The notes under the pieces were generated by a model. The model saw nothing but the letters and a program-made list of their open reading frames with translations. It did not search any database and had not been told where the DNA came from. The translations under genes and the position numbers were made by a program. 64,000 nucleotides of DNA from Sinotaia quadrata (taxonomy: Eukaryota > Mollusca > Gastropoda > Architaenioglossa > Viviparidae), in contig CM054182.1 of NCBI GenBank assembly GCA_028829895.1, positions 91,586,546-91,650,545 of the forward strand. Reading direction: 5' to 3'. Shown one piece after another: positions 1-34,599 of this stretch. The first letter of the stretch is position 1. The number at the start of each line of letters is the position of its first letter.

Positions 1-162
1 ATTACTACTACTACTGCTATTACTACTACCACTGATGTCATTACTACTGCTATTATCACTGGTGTCATTACTACTACTACTACTACTTCTACTGCTATTA
101 CTACTATCACTGATGTCATTACTACTACTACTGCTATTACTACTATCACTGGTGTCATTACT
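1..162 (+). repeat. ACT/ATT trinucleotide-rich array at the window edge
   Basis: Runs of tactac and tattac with recurrent tatcactggtgtcattac segments, so a roughly 40-55-bp higher-order repeat is built on trinucleotides. It is cut by the window start. Confidence 0.9.
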
Positions 163-716
163 TCAATTCCTTAAATAATAGATAGATAAAAATCAAAACG
201 AAATTACATCTACCCCTACAGTTCCTAAATTACTCTATGTTGATTTAGATTTTCATTCGACTTGCATTTTCCCCTTCTACATTCAATATTCTTCTTCATT
301 TCCCAAAGCTTTGCACTTTCACTAAAGAAAAAAGTTAACATACTGCTGAATGCTAGCAATCACATATCATGCTTAGGCCAGGCCTTCGTCATTGGCCTTT
401 TTCTAAAGACATTCAGCCTCTGAAAGCATACAGTTTGGATTCATATCCGGTGCCAATTTAGTGGGGAAGCGCCAATTCTTTTATTTCCGACGAATAGGAG
501 ACTTTGGCAAAAGAACGAATGGGGGAAATGCAGCGTCATGTAAGTAAGGTTCCTTTGTTTGTGACTGCAACTGGCAAAAACCTGTTATGGATGTCTGGCC
601 TTTTCGTTTTGCGATGTAGTCAAGTCGATAATGTTCGAAAAATATTTTACCAAAGACCAAAATACACCACAATTGCCAAGGGACTTGGCCAAAGCCTCGT
701 GGGCACTACCGTACTG

Positions 717-1021
717 TTTGATTTGAAGTATTTACGTAGATAATTTGACTTATGTTTGATTTGAACGATTTACGTAAATAATATGACTTATGTTTGATTT
801 GAAGTATTTACGTAGATAATATGACTTATGTTTGATTTGAACGATTTACGTAAATAATATGACTTATGTTTGATTTGAAGTATTTACGTAGATAATTTGA
901 CTTTTGTTTGATTTGAAGTATTTACGTAGATAATATGACTTTTGTTTGATTTGAAGTATTTACATAGATAATTTGACTTTTGTTTGATTTGAACGATTTA
1001 CGTAGATAATATGACTTTTGT
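717..1021 (+). repeat. 38-bp minisatellite, 8 copies
   Basis: Units start tttgatttgaagtatttacg; period 38. Most keep a TACGTAGATAAT or TACGTAAATAAT core. Confidence 0.92.
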
Positions 1022-1190
1022 TCTTAATACTTTTCAATGCTACAGTCAACAAAATTACGCTTAGAAAAAGTATTCTGCTGAATTGCACAACATAAATCTT
1101 TCAAAAAATAACGTTCCTTCTCCTAATGGAAATAGCCATCAGTTACCTCCCGTTTAACACAGACAAAATGCAGAATGATATAAACTCACC

Positions 1191-1197
<7 letters not shown>

Positions 1198-1243
<46 letters not shown>
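1198..1243 (+). repeat. (TC)n microsatellite
   Basis: Uninterrupted CT dinucleotides, about 23 units. Confidence 0.98.
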
Positions 1244-1245
<2 letters not shown>

Positions 1246-2009
1246 GTATGAGTAAACTATTGCAAAACAAATTACAAATGTTTGCTGATTTATAAAAATG
1301 ATGAAAATAGTTTTAATCACTTAGAAGATGGCGGTATTTTATTAATAGTTTAATAGAATCACAGTTCTGATAAACGTTTCTGAATGTGCGGATCAGTGAT
1401 AAGGAATACGTGTTCCCCTTGAACCTGAGTTCATGCCCTTGTTCTTACATCGGCTATACATAATCGTGAATAGCAGGTTTGTTTTTTTTTAATTGAAAGC
1501 AAACCGTTTAAGCACACTGTGCCAGAGATTTATAGATGGATCTGCCAATCACCCGTAAGACCAGCCTTCCACGCTATCTAGCTCCAGTGAAGCAGAACTT
1601 CCTGCAAAATGTGGTGACATTGTCTTTTAAGATTGACATTTTTCCAAGATTTTGTGATTTGCTTTTGCCACGTGACTCATTTCTATTCCTGCTCAGAATT
1701 TTCCTTCCCAAGAGGGGCAGTTCAACAAAGCAAAGTGATTGATACAACGCATTTCCCATAATTGCCTTAAGTCTTGGCAACACTTTCGCTCAACATTAAT
1801 TATGCTGAACACTTCTAATGAATGCACACACTAGCACGCATCTCTCTACCTCAACAACAGCATGCATGTCTATACTTCACATACTTTCACACATCTCTCT
1901 ACTTCACGCACTCGAATGCACACTCAACAGTTAATTCTTGGTTCTGTCTCCTTTTAGTCCAACATAAAAACTTTGTACTGCGCGCAATGACGAAAACAAC
2001 GGGCGTTCA

Positions 2010-2205
2010 TTAAAACTACGAAAGTAAGCAAATAAAAACGCGTGTAATTAAAACTATGAAAGTAAGCAAATATAAACACGTGTAATTAAAACTATGAAAG
2101 TAAGCAAGTATAAACACGTGTAATTAAAACTATGAAAGTAAGCAAGTATAAACGCGTGTAATTAAAACTATGAAAGTAAGCAAGTATAAACACGTGTAAT
2201 TAAAA
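2010..2205 (+). repeat. 38-bp minisatellite with CACGTG boxes, 5 copies
   Basis: Units start attaaaactatgaaagtaag; period 38. Three of the five contain the E-box CACGTG; the other two have ACGCGTG. Confidence 0.92.
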
Positions 2206-2236
2206 TCTATTTCCTTTACTCGAATGAATTATTTTA

Positions 2237-2455
2237 ATACTATTTATCAACAATTCCTTCTTATCATAACTCCATGGCGTTGTGCATGGAAATATTTATT
2301 AATCGTTTCTTCTTATCATAACTCCATGGCGTTGTGCATGGAAATATTTATTAATAGTTTCTTCTTATCATAACTCCATGGCGTTGTGCATGGAAATATT
2401 TATCAACAATTCTTTATTATCATAAGCCCATGGCGTTGTGCATGGAAATATTTAT
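2237..2455 (+). repeat. 52-bp minisatellite with an internal palindrome, 4 copies
   Basis: Units contain tccatggcgttgtgcatgga, a hairpin-capable TCCATG...CATGGA inverted repeat, separated by aatatttatt-rich spacers. Period 52. Confidence 0.9.
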
Positions 2456-2459
2456 GCTG

Positions 2460-2830
2460 GGAATATTCTGATATTCGCGAGGCTAGTCTTGGAGAGCAGT
2501 CTGGCTGGGTACTGTACAAGACACACATTCCATTCATCCCCACCCCCACGAACGTACAATCTTGTTAAACAATAGGCGGACTGCCTCGTCAGCATTCTCA
2601 CAGGAAACTGAAGAAAGAAAGACTGTGACGACGAATTGAACGTGGAAAAAGAGGAGGGGCGACATCGGTAATCGAGTGATGAGACAAGAAACAGGACAGT
2701 CGTATGCTGCATTAATTTTATGCAAATGAGAAAGGAAGGAACCACAACCTACATTCGAGCGTACGCACTGGTGAAATGAGAAACAGAACTCCCATGCGCG
2801 TGACGTCAACAACAGTCAGGTTAATAAATC
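2460..2830 (+). promoter_or_regulatory. Candidate regulatory or 5' flanking stretch upstream of gene A exon 2
   Basis: This is a less AT-rich, non-repetitive tract between arrays. It holds an octamer ATGCAAAT at about 2720 (POU-factor type) and a perfect cAMP-response palindrome TGACGTCA at 2801-2808. Location and composition would suit a promoter or enhancer, but no TATA box, start site or signal-peptide exon could be identified. Confidence 0.2.
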
Positions 2831-2939
2831 AATTCGGATAATCTGTACTGAAAACTTTTGCATCTGAATGTATTATTTGGCAAAATAAATTGCAATAATT
2901 TATTATCTGCATTTTAAAGCATACGCCAATAGGACCCAA

Positions 2940-3200
2940 GACACCACCTTCAGAATTGCAGTTTATTACTCAATGGGACACAACACGACACCTACATAAT
3001 TACAGTTTATAGACCATTGGGGCATAAAACAATACCTACACAATTACAGTTTAGAGACCAAAATGGCAGAATAAAACATCTAAATAATTGCACTTTGTAG
3101 CCTAATGGGCACTAGTCAACACCTATATAATTACATTTTATAGGCCACTGAGGTACTAGACAACATCTACATAATTACAGTTAATAGGCCAGTGTAATAA
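2940..3200 (+). repeat. ~60-bp degenerate tandem repeat
   Basis: Four to five diverged units with the core acctacataattacagttta followed by taggccaatgggg. The rest of 3200-3580 is AT-rich unique sequence with no recognisable gene. Confidence 0.75.
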
Positions 3201-3580
3201 AATGATTTTCTTTTGAATAAGCATCATTTTAAAGAATGTTTCATTTTTCAATTTATCGATGAATGTGACTTTATGACCTCTTTTCAATTTATTATCGATG
3301 AATATGATTTCATGATTTCTTATTAGTTTATTATTGATGAATGTGAAGTAGAAACAAAACAAAAGTCAAAATTATCAAAAAATGGCAACAAGGAGATACA
3401 ACATAATTTTGACTAAACACCAGGCTTTTCTCACATAAAACAAAACCAAACATTAACAGCAAACTTGGATGTTTTAGGTGGATGACATCTTGAAACCTAT
3501 TTAACTGAATGTTTTGCGTTTCCTTTATGGGTTATAACTGGGTCCTTTAAAATTTTATGCTATTATTTCTTTGTTGGAAG

Positions 3581-24528
<20,948 letters not shown>

Positions 24529-24654
24529 CAGGTCCAACATTATCATCCTTACTCGCTAATTCACGATATGCAGACATTGGATGCTAACGAATCCAATGAA
24601 AAGAACTCTTAAGATTTCAAAATTAAAATGTGTACAGATCCTTCTTCTGGATAT

Positions 24655-24729
<75 letters not shown>

Positions 24730-24746
24730 AAGAAAGAAAGACAGAC

Positions 24747-24793
<47 letters not shown>
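24655..24793 (+). repeat. (TG)n-(AG)n composite microsatellite in the presumed gene A 3' UTR
   Basis: (TG)11, then long (GA)n, a short (AAAG)n/(ACAG)n bridge and another (GA)n. The open frames through it on both strands are artefacts. Confidence 0.96.
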
Positions 24794-24807
24794 CAGACTT
24801 TTTCTGT

Positions 24808-25058
24808 ATTAAATTTGGAAAGGAAAACCTCTTTCTCTTTAGTAAAAGATCTACGCAACTATTTCCGTAGTGTCTAGGCCTCTAGGGGTTCAAAGAAGAC
24901 CCTCAAGGAGATTTTGAATGATTATGATCCAAGTAACCCTTAATTTCACATGTTTACAAATCTTGATAAATACACATATTTATTACTTTCCAACTGTGGA
25001 TTGAGAATTGAAGACAGAGTTTGCATCGTTTATCAAGTATTGTAAGAAGGTAAATAAA
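24808..25058 (+). terminator. Candidate polyadenylation signals for gene A
   Basis: ATTAAA at 24808-24813 and AATAAA at 25053-25058 lie 280-530 bp after the stop codon. They are plausible 3' ends only; AT-rich sequence makes chance hits common. Confidence 0.25.
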
Positions 25059-27635
25059 TTTAACAATAAATTTATTAAATCAACAATCAATTATACATAG
25101 CAAATACAATGAAAGATTATTTGACATCAATATTTCCATGAACCACGTTCAAATAGTTTTGAAGTCTATGCAGTCTTATTTTCTAACACATGATTCAACA
25201 AATAAGTATCAATATAAATCACAGGGTAATTTATTATCAGAGAACAGAAATGTAGTAATAGAGATAATAGCAATAATAGTTTGTACGTAGTCTCTTGCGT
25301 GCTTATGTAACAAAGTCACAAGTTCAATGTCACAATTGTATTGTCAGTTCCACATGTTTCCCTTGCATGTTGTAGAACACTTATGAGCCGCTATTCTCTC
25401 GAGGCTAATGTGGATGCTCCGTCATATTAGCTCCCTCAAGCAGAACACTTTATATCAGTTTCAGGTAACTTCCTTGTATCAGAAATTCCATGATGTAGTC
25501 ACAACATAACAATTATATGAACATATTCACTTGAAACAATTTCAAGTGTTTAGCATACTACATATGAGCATTTTAGTTCACAATATGTAGAAATAATTGT
25601 CTACTCACATAATACATCTCTACGTAAAACATAAGTATAACATATCCATAGCAAAATGCACAAAATATTTCCAAGTCCTTTTTCCCTTGACCAGTCTGCT
25701 AATCACCATTAAGCTAACAGCCACCTTTCATGACCGGATTTCTTGCCACTCCAAATTCAAAGTGATTAGATAGAATTCTTTACAACAGGTTAACGTTTGA
25801 TCTCAGCCCATTGGCTAGTCTCATTTTTGTAAATCTTAACCATTGGACAATAAAAACTACTCATTCATCTAAAACTGGCTTAGATTACATCATTAAGTCT
25901 AGCACATTCTTTACATGAGTTGTTTACTTCCAACTCTGACATTTAAAAATATCAGCACAAGCAATGCCTAAGGTCGGGTCACAGTTTATTTAACAGTTTA
26001 TTTAACAATTAAGTTTAGAAATAGGGATAGGTAAATTTACTCTGACACACGTACATACATTCATACATAAGAAGTGTGTTATTGTGATTGAGGTATATCA
26101 AATTTGGTGCCAGAATCTAATCTATAAAATATTATCTGGTGACTGGTGCTTTATGGACTAACGATCTTTAAATACTAACTAACCACGGTGTATCTTAGAT
26201 GTTTACACCTGCTACACAGTTCCTTCCCTAAGAGTTCTTGGATCGTGTGATATAACCCCTCTTACCCCCTCCCCGGAATTTTTGTTTGTATGAAATTGGG
26301 CAATACTCAGAATGTTCCATAAAGAACATAACATTTTTCTCTTGAAAAATAATTACATCACAAAAGGACATATCTAGATTCACTTATTAATTCTTTTGAT
26401 TAACTCTTTTGCAAGGTTTATTTTCTTACCTGTTGAACTGTAAAATAATTTCAAATGCATTTAACTACGTGATAAGAGACAAATCTGAATTGTCGAATGT
26501 TTTTGAATGAATCTTAAGCTTTCCTTCTTTAAAATGCAATACATATTTTATTTCATATGAATATGTTCTTGAGAAATCTTACCTTTTGACTATTTGGATA
26601 GAAGAGTAAATTTGCTTTTATTTATTTAAGAACCATGACTTTCCCTATTTGTACATTTCACATCATTTAATCAAAATTATGATCTGTATCAATCCTTTAT
26701 CATTAAAGAAATATACATTCACTCTTTTCTTCATAATAATCTGCATAAATGTGAAATTAATTTTGATGGCAAAAAGATCACTTCGTTTGTCATTTTATAC
26801 CTGATTAAATCCAGATATTCTTTCGTTTGCTACATTTTTCTTGAAGATTGAATGAAGGGAATCTAGTCTCCAGTTTGCAGATATTTACTATTAATGTAAT
26901 TAAATCTAATGCAGTCTTCATTTTCTTCATATTATTATTTTTTTAATAATGTGGTCTTCATTTTGGATATCGGGTTGCTATCAGGGAATACTTTAGCAAA
27001 ACTGGGAGTGGTCTCTCTTTGCTTTTTTTTTTTTTTTTTTAACTATAGCTGGGATTAAGAGTTTGCGTGTAAAAATGTTCTCAGGCTAAGGCACTGCAAC
27101 ATAGCCTGTTGTAAAACGTCTGCATACGAGAATGCAGTATTTCTTTTACAATGATGCAACGCAGGTGTGTTCAAATATGTATATAAAGACACTGTTAAAC
27201 TGTTTTCGTGTTTCAACCATTCAGTCATTTATTCGTTAATTAATTACTTTCATTTATACCGCTATTTTATTTTATTTTTTTATATTCAAAATCATTTATT
27301 ATAGTTGTTATTGCTGCTGACTCTGTTGTAGTAAATTTCCTAAAATATTCTTTGGCAAACTGTTTAGATCAAATGACCATAGAATACTTAGAGCTTTGAA
27401 TGTTAGAAAAATTCACGTGGTGAAAACGTCATCATAAAAGATTTATTTTTTAAGCGGTTGATAATTTAATTCTAATTTTTATTTAGATTTGTTGTGTTTT
27501 TTCCTCTGAAATTCTTGCTGTTTGTTCTTATATCATTGCAATTTTCTCGCACCCCTCCCCCCAAAACTTAATCCGAATGGAAAGAGTTAAAAATAAAATG
27601 ATTACACAAATTGAAGAGATAAACAAGATAACTCT
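25059..27635. other. Intergenic tract between the convergent genes, part 1
   Basis: AT-rich DNA without coding potential apart from the dispersed repeat at 25803-25990; a T18 run is near 27023. No gene recognised. Confidence 0.55.
25803..25990 (-). repeat. Dispersed repeat, copy C (minus orientation)
   Basis: The reverse complement reads gtgacccgacctt...gatatttttaaatgtcagagtt...gagactagccaatgggctga, matching the copies at 63174-63357 and 46112-46300. It is probably a short interspersed or MITE-like element; the true ends are not defined. Confidence 0.65.
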
Positions 27636-28225
27636 AATTAAAGAGATATCAATTGATAACAGAAATTAAAGAGATATCAATTGATAACAGAAATTAAAGA
27701 GATATCAATTGATAGCAGAAATTAAAGAGATATCAATTGATAACAGAAATTAAAGAGATATCAATTGATAACAGATATTAAAGAGATATCAATTGATAAC
27801 AGAAATTAAAGAGATATCAATTGATAACAGAAATTAAAGAGATAAAAACCGATAACAGAAATTGTAAAATGTTGACATAAAATTAATGAGATAAAAATCG
27901 ATAAGAGAAAGTAAAAAGATAAAATAAATGATAACAGAAATTAAAGAGATAAAAGTTCATAATAGAAAATTAAAAGATAAAAATTATAACAGAAATTAAT
28001 AAGATAAAAATCGATAACGGAAATTTCAAAGACAAATAAATGATAACGTAAATTGACGATATAAAAACGATAACATAAATTTAAAAGAAAAAAAATGATA
28101 ACTGAAATTAGTGAGATAAGAAACGATAACATAAATTTAAAAGAAAAAATGATAACTGAAATTAGTGAGATAAGAAACGATAACGGGAATTTAAAAGATA
28201 ACAAAGAATAACAAAAATGACGCAG
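27636..28225 (+). repeat. ~27-bp minisatellite grading into diverged units
   Basis: Eight well-conserved units of aattaaagagatatcaattg followed by ataacag, then increasingly diverged gataaca/attaaa-type units to about 28220. Confidence 0.9.
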
Positions 28226-29625
28226 ATAAAATTTAATATCAAACAGAATCAATATCACAATGAAGAATGACGTCAAAGAAGCTTTGACTGCATTGAGAGA
28301 AAAATGTGCAACTTCTGAATATAATTTTTCTTGTCACTTAATTCTTCAGTTTATGTTTTATCCTGTTTCTCCTTCATCTGTTTTAAATATTTCTTTTCTC
28401 TTCCTTTCTTTTGTCTTGCATTTTTTCAATTTCTTTTTTCTTTTCCTCCCCCCCCCACCCCCGGCCTTGTTTTTCTGTTTGTTTTCACTCTTATTATTTC
28501 TTTATCATTTATCTTTTACTAGATTTTTCATTTCTTTAATTTTTCCTTCTTATTCCATTTGTTCCTTTTTCCACTTTATTATCCGTTTTTAAAAAAAAAA
28601 ATCTCCTGTTCCTTCATTGTAAATTTTTTTTCTTTCCTTCTTATTTCGTTTAGTACTCCCCCCCCCTTTTTTTTTGTTTAATCAGATGTAACTTCTTTTA
28701 TTTTCTCTTGTATTTTATTCTCAGGATGTCGTGTTTTTATTTTATTCTCACGATATCGTGTTTGTTAAGCAGTGAGCAGACAGTTTTCAAATAACTTTAA
28801 TCTGTATACCGTATTCCTGTAAGGTAGTACGTATGTTTTAATTAAATATTAAGTTTGATTACTTATGTATTGTTTCTTACTATATAACATATGTCATGAT
28901 AAACTGATATATTTGATTTGTAATTGTATTAAATACCCGTGTTTCACAGTGTAAATTAAATATTAAACATTCTGGTCCGTACTGGATCTAAGTAAGTTAA
29001 AAGTATTTCATTTTTATTTAAAAAATATTGGTTCCATAAAAATGTACTTATGTTTTTGCACTTTAAAAAAGCAAATTTTATAATGCATTTTCTTTCATAA
29101 TAGTTATCAAACACATGGCTTATAAAAAAATAAGTTAAACACTTGCACTTCAAACAATAAACGTTATGTAAGAGATACACAACTGTATTTCTATTTTCAT
29201 TATTTGGTGTGTAGGTAGTGCAATTACAGCTTACATGGAAACAATAAGATCACGATTATCGGTAATATGAATAAAGAGAGAGAATCCCTTTCTATATTAT
29301 TTTGACGCATTATACGCACTTATTTCCCTTTTCTTCAGTTTCTTCAATTAAAAGAATATTCTATTCACTTAGATTCCTCTACATTTAGTGTACAATGTAG
29401 AATGTTTGCCAACGAAGCAACGTTAGTTAAGGGACATTTGAAATTTTAAGTGCCATTTAAAATTGATAGGTGTTTAAATTTAGGATCAGGAAAATAAATG
29501 CAAAAATATCATTAGGCCTGGTGGTAGCTTTAATACTGCATGTTGTGTAGTGTTTGGACGTTACTTCTGCAAGGAATGATTTGTTCGTTTTAGGATTTTT
29601 TATACAGAAGTACGTATTTCAAAAA
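28226..29625. other. Intergenic, pyrimidine-rich and AT-rich unassigned DNA
   Basis: 28330-28680 is a T/C-rich tract with C homopolymers; the rest is AT-rich. No gene recognised. Confidence 0.5.
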
Positions 29626-29930
29626 GAAACAAAACAACAATTCACTCACTCATACAAGCATATATATATAACATTAATTATGAGTGAACAAAACAACAAT
29701 TCACTCACTCATACAAGCATATATATATAACATTAATTATGAGTGAACAAAACAACAATTCACTCACTCATACAAGCATATATATATAACATTAATTATG
29801 AGTGAACAAAACAACAATTCACTCACTCATACAAGCATATATATATATATATAACATTAATTATGAGTGAACAAAACAACAATTCACTCACTCATACAAG
29901 CATATATATAATATTAATTACGTGTGAACG
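29626..29930 (+). repeat. ~59-bp minisatellite, 5 copies
   Basis: Units contain acaattcactcactcataca, a short (TA)n and an ATTAATTATGAGTGA end; the fourth copy has a longer (TA)n run. Confidence 0.93.
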
Positions 29931-30439
29931 ACTTTCAATGGCATTCTGAAATCGATTGAGTGAGTTGTATGCACTTCAGCAGAATAAATTTATAGACCAG
30001 AAAAACCAGCAAAAATACAAGCTGATGCATTAAAAAAGAAATAAATCTGCTCCAATCAGATAACAGCCTGACAATATTTAAATAGATATTTGACAAAAAC
30101 AAAACAAGGATGAGTAAATTTAAAAAAAAATCCACCTCTTTCTTCATTCTTGAAATAACTGCATCCATTTGTCGGGAGATCAAGCGATATATTAGTTTCA
30201 GTGTATTCGAGATACTTGGAGCCTAAATAAAAATACTTTATTTTCTGAAATTACATTCTTAATATGATCAAAATGTATCAGTCTGATGTAGGAGACTGGA
30301 ATTTGTAGATGAGGTAATTACTTTAAAATAAAATAAATCGCATAACAAGTGGAAAGCGTGCTAGGACCAACGGTCTAAGTCCGTGTGAGGTTAACATCTA
30401 ACTTGCTGGTCTCACCGATTGCTCTGAACTGGTATTTGG

Positions 30440-30650
30440 GCACAGGGATACATCTATACTTCTATAGTATAGCATTTTGCGCAGGGAAACATTAGTGTAC
30501 CGTTTGGCACAGAGACATTAGTATAGTGTTTCGCACAGCAAAACATTAGTGTAGTGTCTGGCACAGAGACATTAGTATAGTGTTTCGCACAGCAAAACAT
30601 TAGTGTAGTGTCTGGCACATAATAATAATAATAATAATAATAATAATATC
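30440..30650 (+). repeat. ~27-bp repeats and (TAA)n
   Basis: Alternating gtgtagtgtctggcacagag and agtatagtgtttcgcacagc units (two types, giving a longer higher-order period) followed by (AAT)9 at 30621-30648. Confidence 0.85.
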
Positions 30651-31370
30651 TAAAAACGTCAATGTGGGTAAATACGGTACCCACCTCTCACACACGTAGA
30701 ACTGGTACAGTGACGGATACATTTAGAATTGAACTACACATTCACAATTAAAGTGAAATTGTGATTTAAACACAAAACGTGGGCTCTCACTAACTTCAGG
30801 AGCAATCAAACAACTCTAGCTGTGAATGCTGAGCAACACATGAAAATCATATCTTTTAAAACTAATAAAACGTCCATCTTTAACAAATGATGCCAGCTCT
30901 ATAGTTAGAAATTGCAAGATAAATTTAAAACAGAGTATAATCAAGGTAAAGAGTATCGCCAGCGTGAACATTGAACTAAATATCTATAGTTAAATAACGT
31001 TGACTGCTTATTTAAAATCTATTGACTGATTCATTGGAATCTATTTTCTATTATAAATTATAGAGCAGTTTGTCTTCATTGAACAGTACATGCGAGCATC
31101 GAAAGCTATTTCAGACTTGAGGTGACAGGTCGTCAATCTTGTCGAATGACCTCAACGCCGACCTGAAATCTCACGAGATCTAGTTTGGAGGCAGATGTAC
31201 TTTTAACTCTGAACGTAAAATTTCGAAAGAGATACGATTCCATACACCTTGAGATTTATGGTTTCTATAATAATATGTTGTTGTGGTTTCATCTCAATAT
31301 ATTAAAAGTAATGTTTTATTGAAGAGTCATGATTGGTGTGTACAGTAAATATTCATTTAAAGCAGTTTCT
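30651..31370. other. Intergenic, unassigned
   Basis: AT-rich sequence without recognised genes or repeats. Confidence 0.5.
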
Positions 31371-31745
31371 CATTTTCTTTCTCTATCTTTGAACACTCTT
31401 CCCCATTCTAGCCGTATATTCTTCTCTCCCTCTAACGCTGTTCTTTCCTCTTTCTCTGAAATTGTGCTCCCCCTTTTCTGACTTTGGGTTCTTCTTGTTC
31501 TCTCTCCTTTCTCTGATCTTGTATTCTCTTCTTTCTCTCCCCTGTGCTCTAAGTTTATTTGTACCTTCATGGTCTCGTTTACTTTTACCATTGTAATTTC
31601 GTCCTTCTCTAACCCTGTGCTCTCCCTTTTCTTAAACTGTAGGTTCTCCCCTTTCTCTAGCCTTACAATCTTTGCATCCAACATGTGTCTTCCACCATTC
31701 TTGTAATCCACTCTCTTCCTCTCTTTACTTGTCCTTCATACACAT
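31371..31745 (-). repeat. Degenerate pyrimidine-rich ~24-bp tandem repeat
   Basis: Diverged units of the type ctcccctttctctgaccttg. The 113-codon minus-strand frame through it (EKGE/EKEE-rich) follows from the repeat and has no recognisable domain. Confidence 0.7.
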
Positions 31746-31856
31746 TTATTTTTAGTATCTCTCTTCTTTTATCTCTTTCCTCATAGATCAATACATACTT
31801 TTACTTTAATATTATTTTCTTAAATTGAATTGCGCCTGCCTATTGACTGAATACTG

Positions 31857-31923
<67 letters not shown>
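31857..31923 (+). repeat. (TG)n microsatellite
   Basis: About 32 TG units. Confidence 0.98.
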
Positions 31924-31924
<1 letters not shown>

Positions 31925-34599
31925 TTGTTTTAAATTACTCCATTATTGCGTTTAAAAGCAAAATTTATGTGCACAGTCTTGAGATCGACTCGGGATCATA
32001 TCACTCAGAATGGCTGGCCGATTCTGCTTCGTGTCTACTCGCAGCCCTCGTTGATTTCGCGGACGGTAATTTCATGTCTTCTTGCAGCGATTTCACTTCC
32101 ATGCATGCGGAAGAGAAAACATAATATAGAACCTTGGAATCACACATCAGGCCATATAACGGGCCAAGGAGAAATTTGATCTGGCAGGCAGTCAAACTGA
32201 CAAGTGAAATAACACCCAAATAGCTGTGAATCATGGTATTGCCATAGATAAACTTTCCGATAACAGCGCTATGGCAACGTATAGTCTGCTCCTTTCAAGC
32301 GATGACAGAATTAGCTTTTCTCCTTGAAAAAATAATTCTAAGCAGATAATATTAGAATTGAACTAAACATAGATTTTCAACATGAAGAGCTTATGGAGAC
32401 ATCAAAAGGAAAATGACAAGTCTGAAGACACATTAGAGAAAATGACTGTATTTAATTTTTAAATGGACCGAGTTAAGGACTCAAAATTAGCAATTCCAAA
32501 GATGTGCCTTGACATTAACACTCGTACAAAAAAAAAACATGGACTTTTGCAGAGTTCTTCAGGTATAAGGAAAGAGACCCATAAAAGGAGGCCCACAAAA
32601 ATTGTTTTGCAGTCATGACAGTAAAACTCGGTAAAGTGAGTGCAGATACGTCAAGGTCACGGTACACATTACTGAAGACACAATACTCAAAAATGACAAA
32701 GCGCATTAGAACTGGTAGTGTTAGGATGAAACGGGGCCAATAGATCTATGTTACCATCTACCTTTGTGATATACGAGTCAACCAAGCATTGTTACGATCT
32801 ACCATTTTGAGACGTGAGCCAACTAAAATTGTCATCATCTAGATACATGACATGTGCGGCAACCAAATATTACCATTACCATTCAGAGTGAGCTTTGGAT
32901 CTTCTCTCTCATTGCTTGCCAAAGACATACAAATTGGTCAATTAATCTTGCCACTGTCTACCAATAATTGGCCAACAAACACATTCATTGCATATCTAGG
33001 TAACTTGCAAATCAGCCAAACATTGTCACCCTGCATTCCAAATGCTACTGTGGAACACTTGGACCTTTAATTTCTTTCCAGATTAATTGCCGGGTCAATT
33101 AAATTGCGTCTTAACCTACTAAAGTGACTTGTGGGTCAACAACACAATATCGTCACGCACATTATGAAACTGTAAGTTATTTGATTAATGTCTTTGCCTA
33201 CCCAGCGACCTGAATTGTCATCGACGCATGAGGCCATAGTCTAGAGGTCCTATATTTACAACATTACGCCACCTATTGTTGCACGCAAGAAGAAGCGAAA
33301 CTTTGAAGTTAGATGAGTGCCCACCTGGTCTGTGGAGCGTCAAAAATCATAGCGTATTCATGACACATTGGTGACTGGTGACCGACTGGTGATTGAAAAT
33401 CACTGACTAAAGTAAACCCTTCATAGAGATCTGCACATGTTTATGTCAGGAAAGCGTTTGAAACCAACCTCTATGAAATGTTTTAACAGGCAAGCGTAGG
33501 AGGGACCCATCCAGGCAACTAGTGCTGTGCTGTGTAGTCTTTGTTTGCTTAGTAGCTTTTAGAGAGGTATTCACGTCTTAATGGAATGCTTGCATATTTT
33601 ATCTGTTCACGCGTCCCTGTATTCAATTAGCAATGTTTCCAATTGTATCTATTTTAGGCGTCAAGCACACTTTCCACGTAAACATTGCATGCTGTCGTTC
33701 CGAGAAACTTTCACTATTTAATCAAATGCTTGCATATTTAATCTGCTCAAAGTTTCCTATATTCAGTTAACGATGTTTCCAATAACATAGCGTTTTGCAT
33801 CAAGCAAATTTCACACATAAACTATTTCACATGTTTCATTGTTTTCTTTAATCTTAGATGAAACACGAAAAACATTCATGAATCTTAGTAAGATAAAATA
33901 TTTTTTACGTTCTTAGCACAAAATAAAATTGAAAATTAAAACATGTATTTCAAAGTCTTTCCCTCAACAATCTGATAGTTGGTACCCTGCATTATATATT
34001 GTCTCTTGTCCCCGTGCAAGAAACAATAAAATGACTTATTAAACAATAGCTACTACCCCTTTATAGCAGTTGTTTCTTGTATTTTCTTAGATATTGACTC
34101 CTGCCTCTTGTTAGACATTGGCCTTCGATAGACAAAGGCAGCGGCCCCTTTGCTAGATACTGGTTTCTGTCCTTGTTCAACATAGTTAAGTTAAATGAGA
34201 CAAGAATGACTTTCTGACTGCAATCAAACCGTTTTATTTAACTTATAAACTTAACTAACATTGTTCCCAGTGTTCCTTGCATCCATTTCTTCACTATTTC
34301 TCTATTTTTATGAATATACTTCTCATAAATGCATAAACTAACTAAAGATGATTTAATAAATCAGAAAACAATTATCCTCATATACGACACTAATGATAGT
34401 CTACTATGCTTCAGAAGTTTGTTAAGTAGAAGCTTGTTTCTTTTCGTTTTCTTTAAACAAAAGAACAGCACACAAACAGTAACACAAAGAAAGTGCGAAT
34501 GTTCACGAGATTTAAGAATTAAATTATGGATATTTAATGTTTTCTTTCATCGTAGTCATCGGTTGAGATGGTTGCATCCAAATTCTCATTAGCGACAAT
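31924..34599. other. Intergenic, unassigned
   Basis: 31975-32115 is less AT-rich and has overlapping frames on both strands, but no conserved domain or clear splice structure. The rest is AT-rich with imperfect local repetition at about 32750-33130 and 33590-33830. Confidence 0.45.

Noticed and set aside
27636..28225. Possible CRISPR-like regular repeat
   Set aside because: Direct repeats without unique spacers; a eukaryotic minisatellite. The same applies to the arrays at 19495-20255 and 56508-57514.
31979..32124. GC-richer stretch with overlapping frames on both strands
   Set aside because: No domain, no clear pair of splice sites and no start context; could be an isolated exon of an unknown gene, but this is unsupported.
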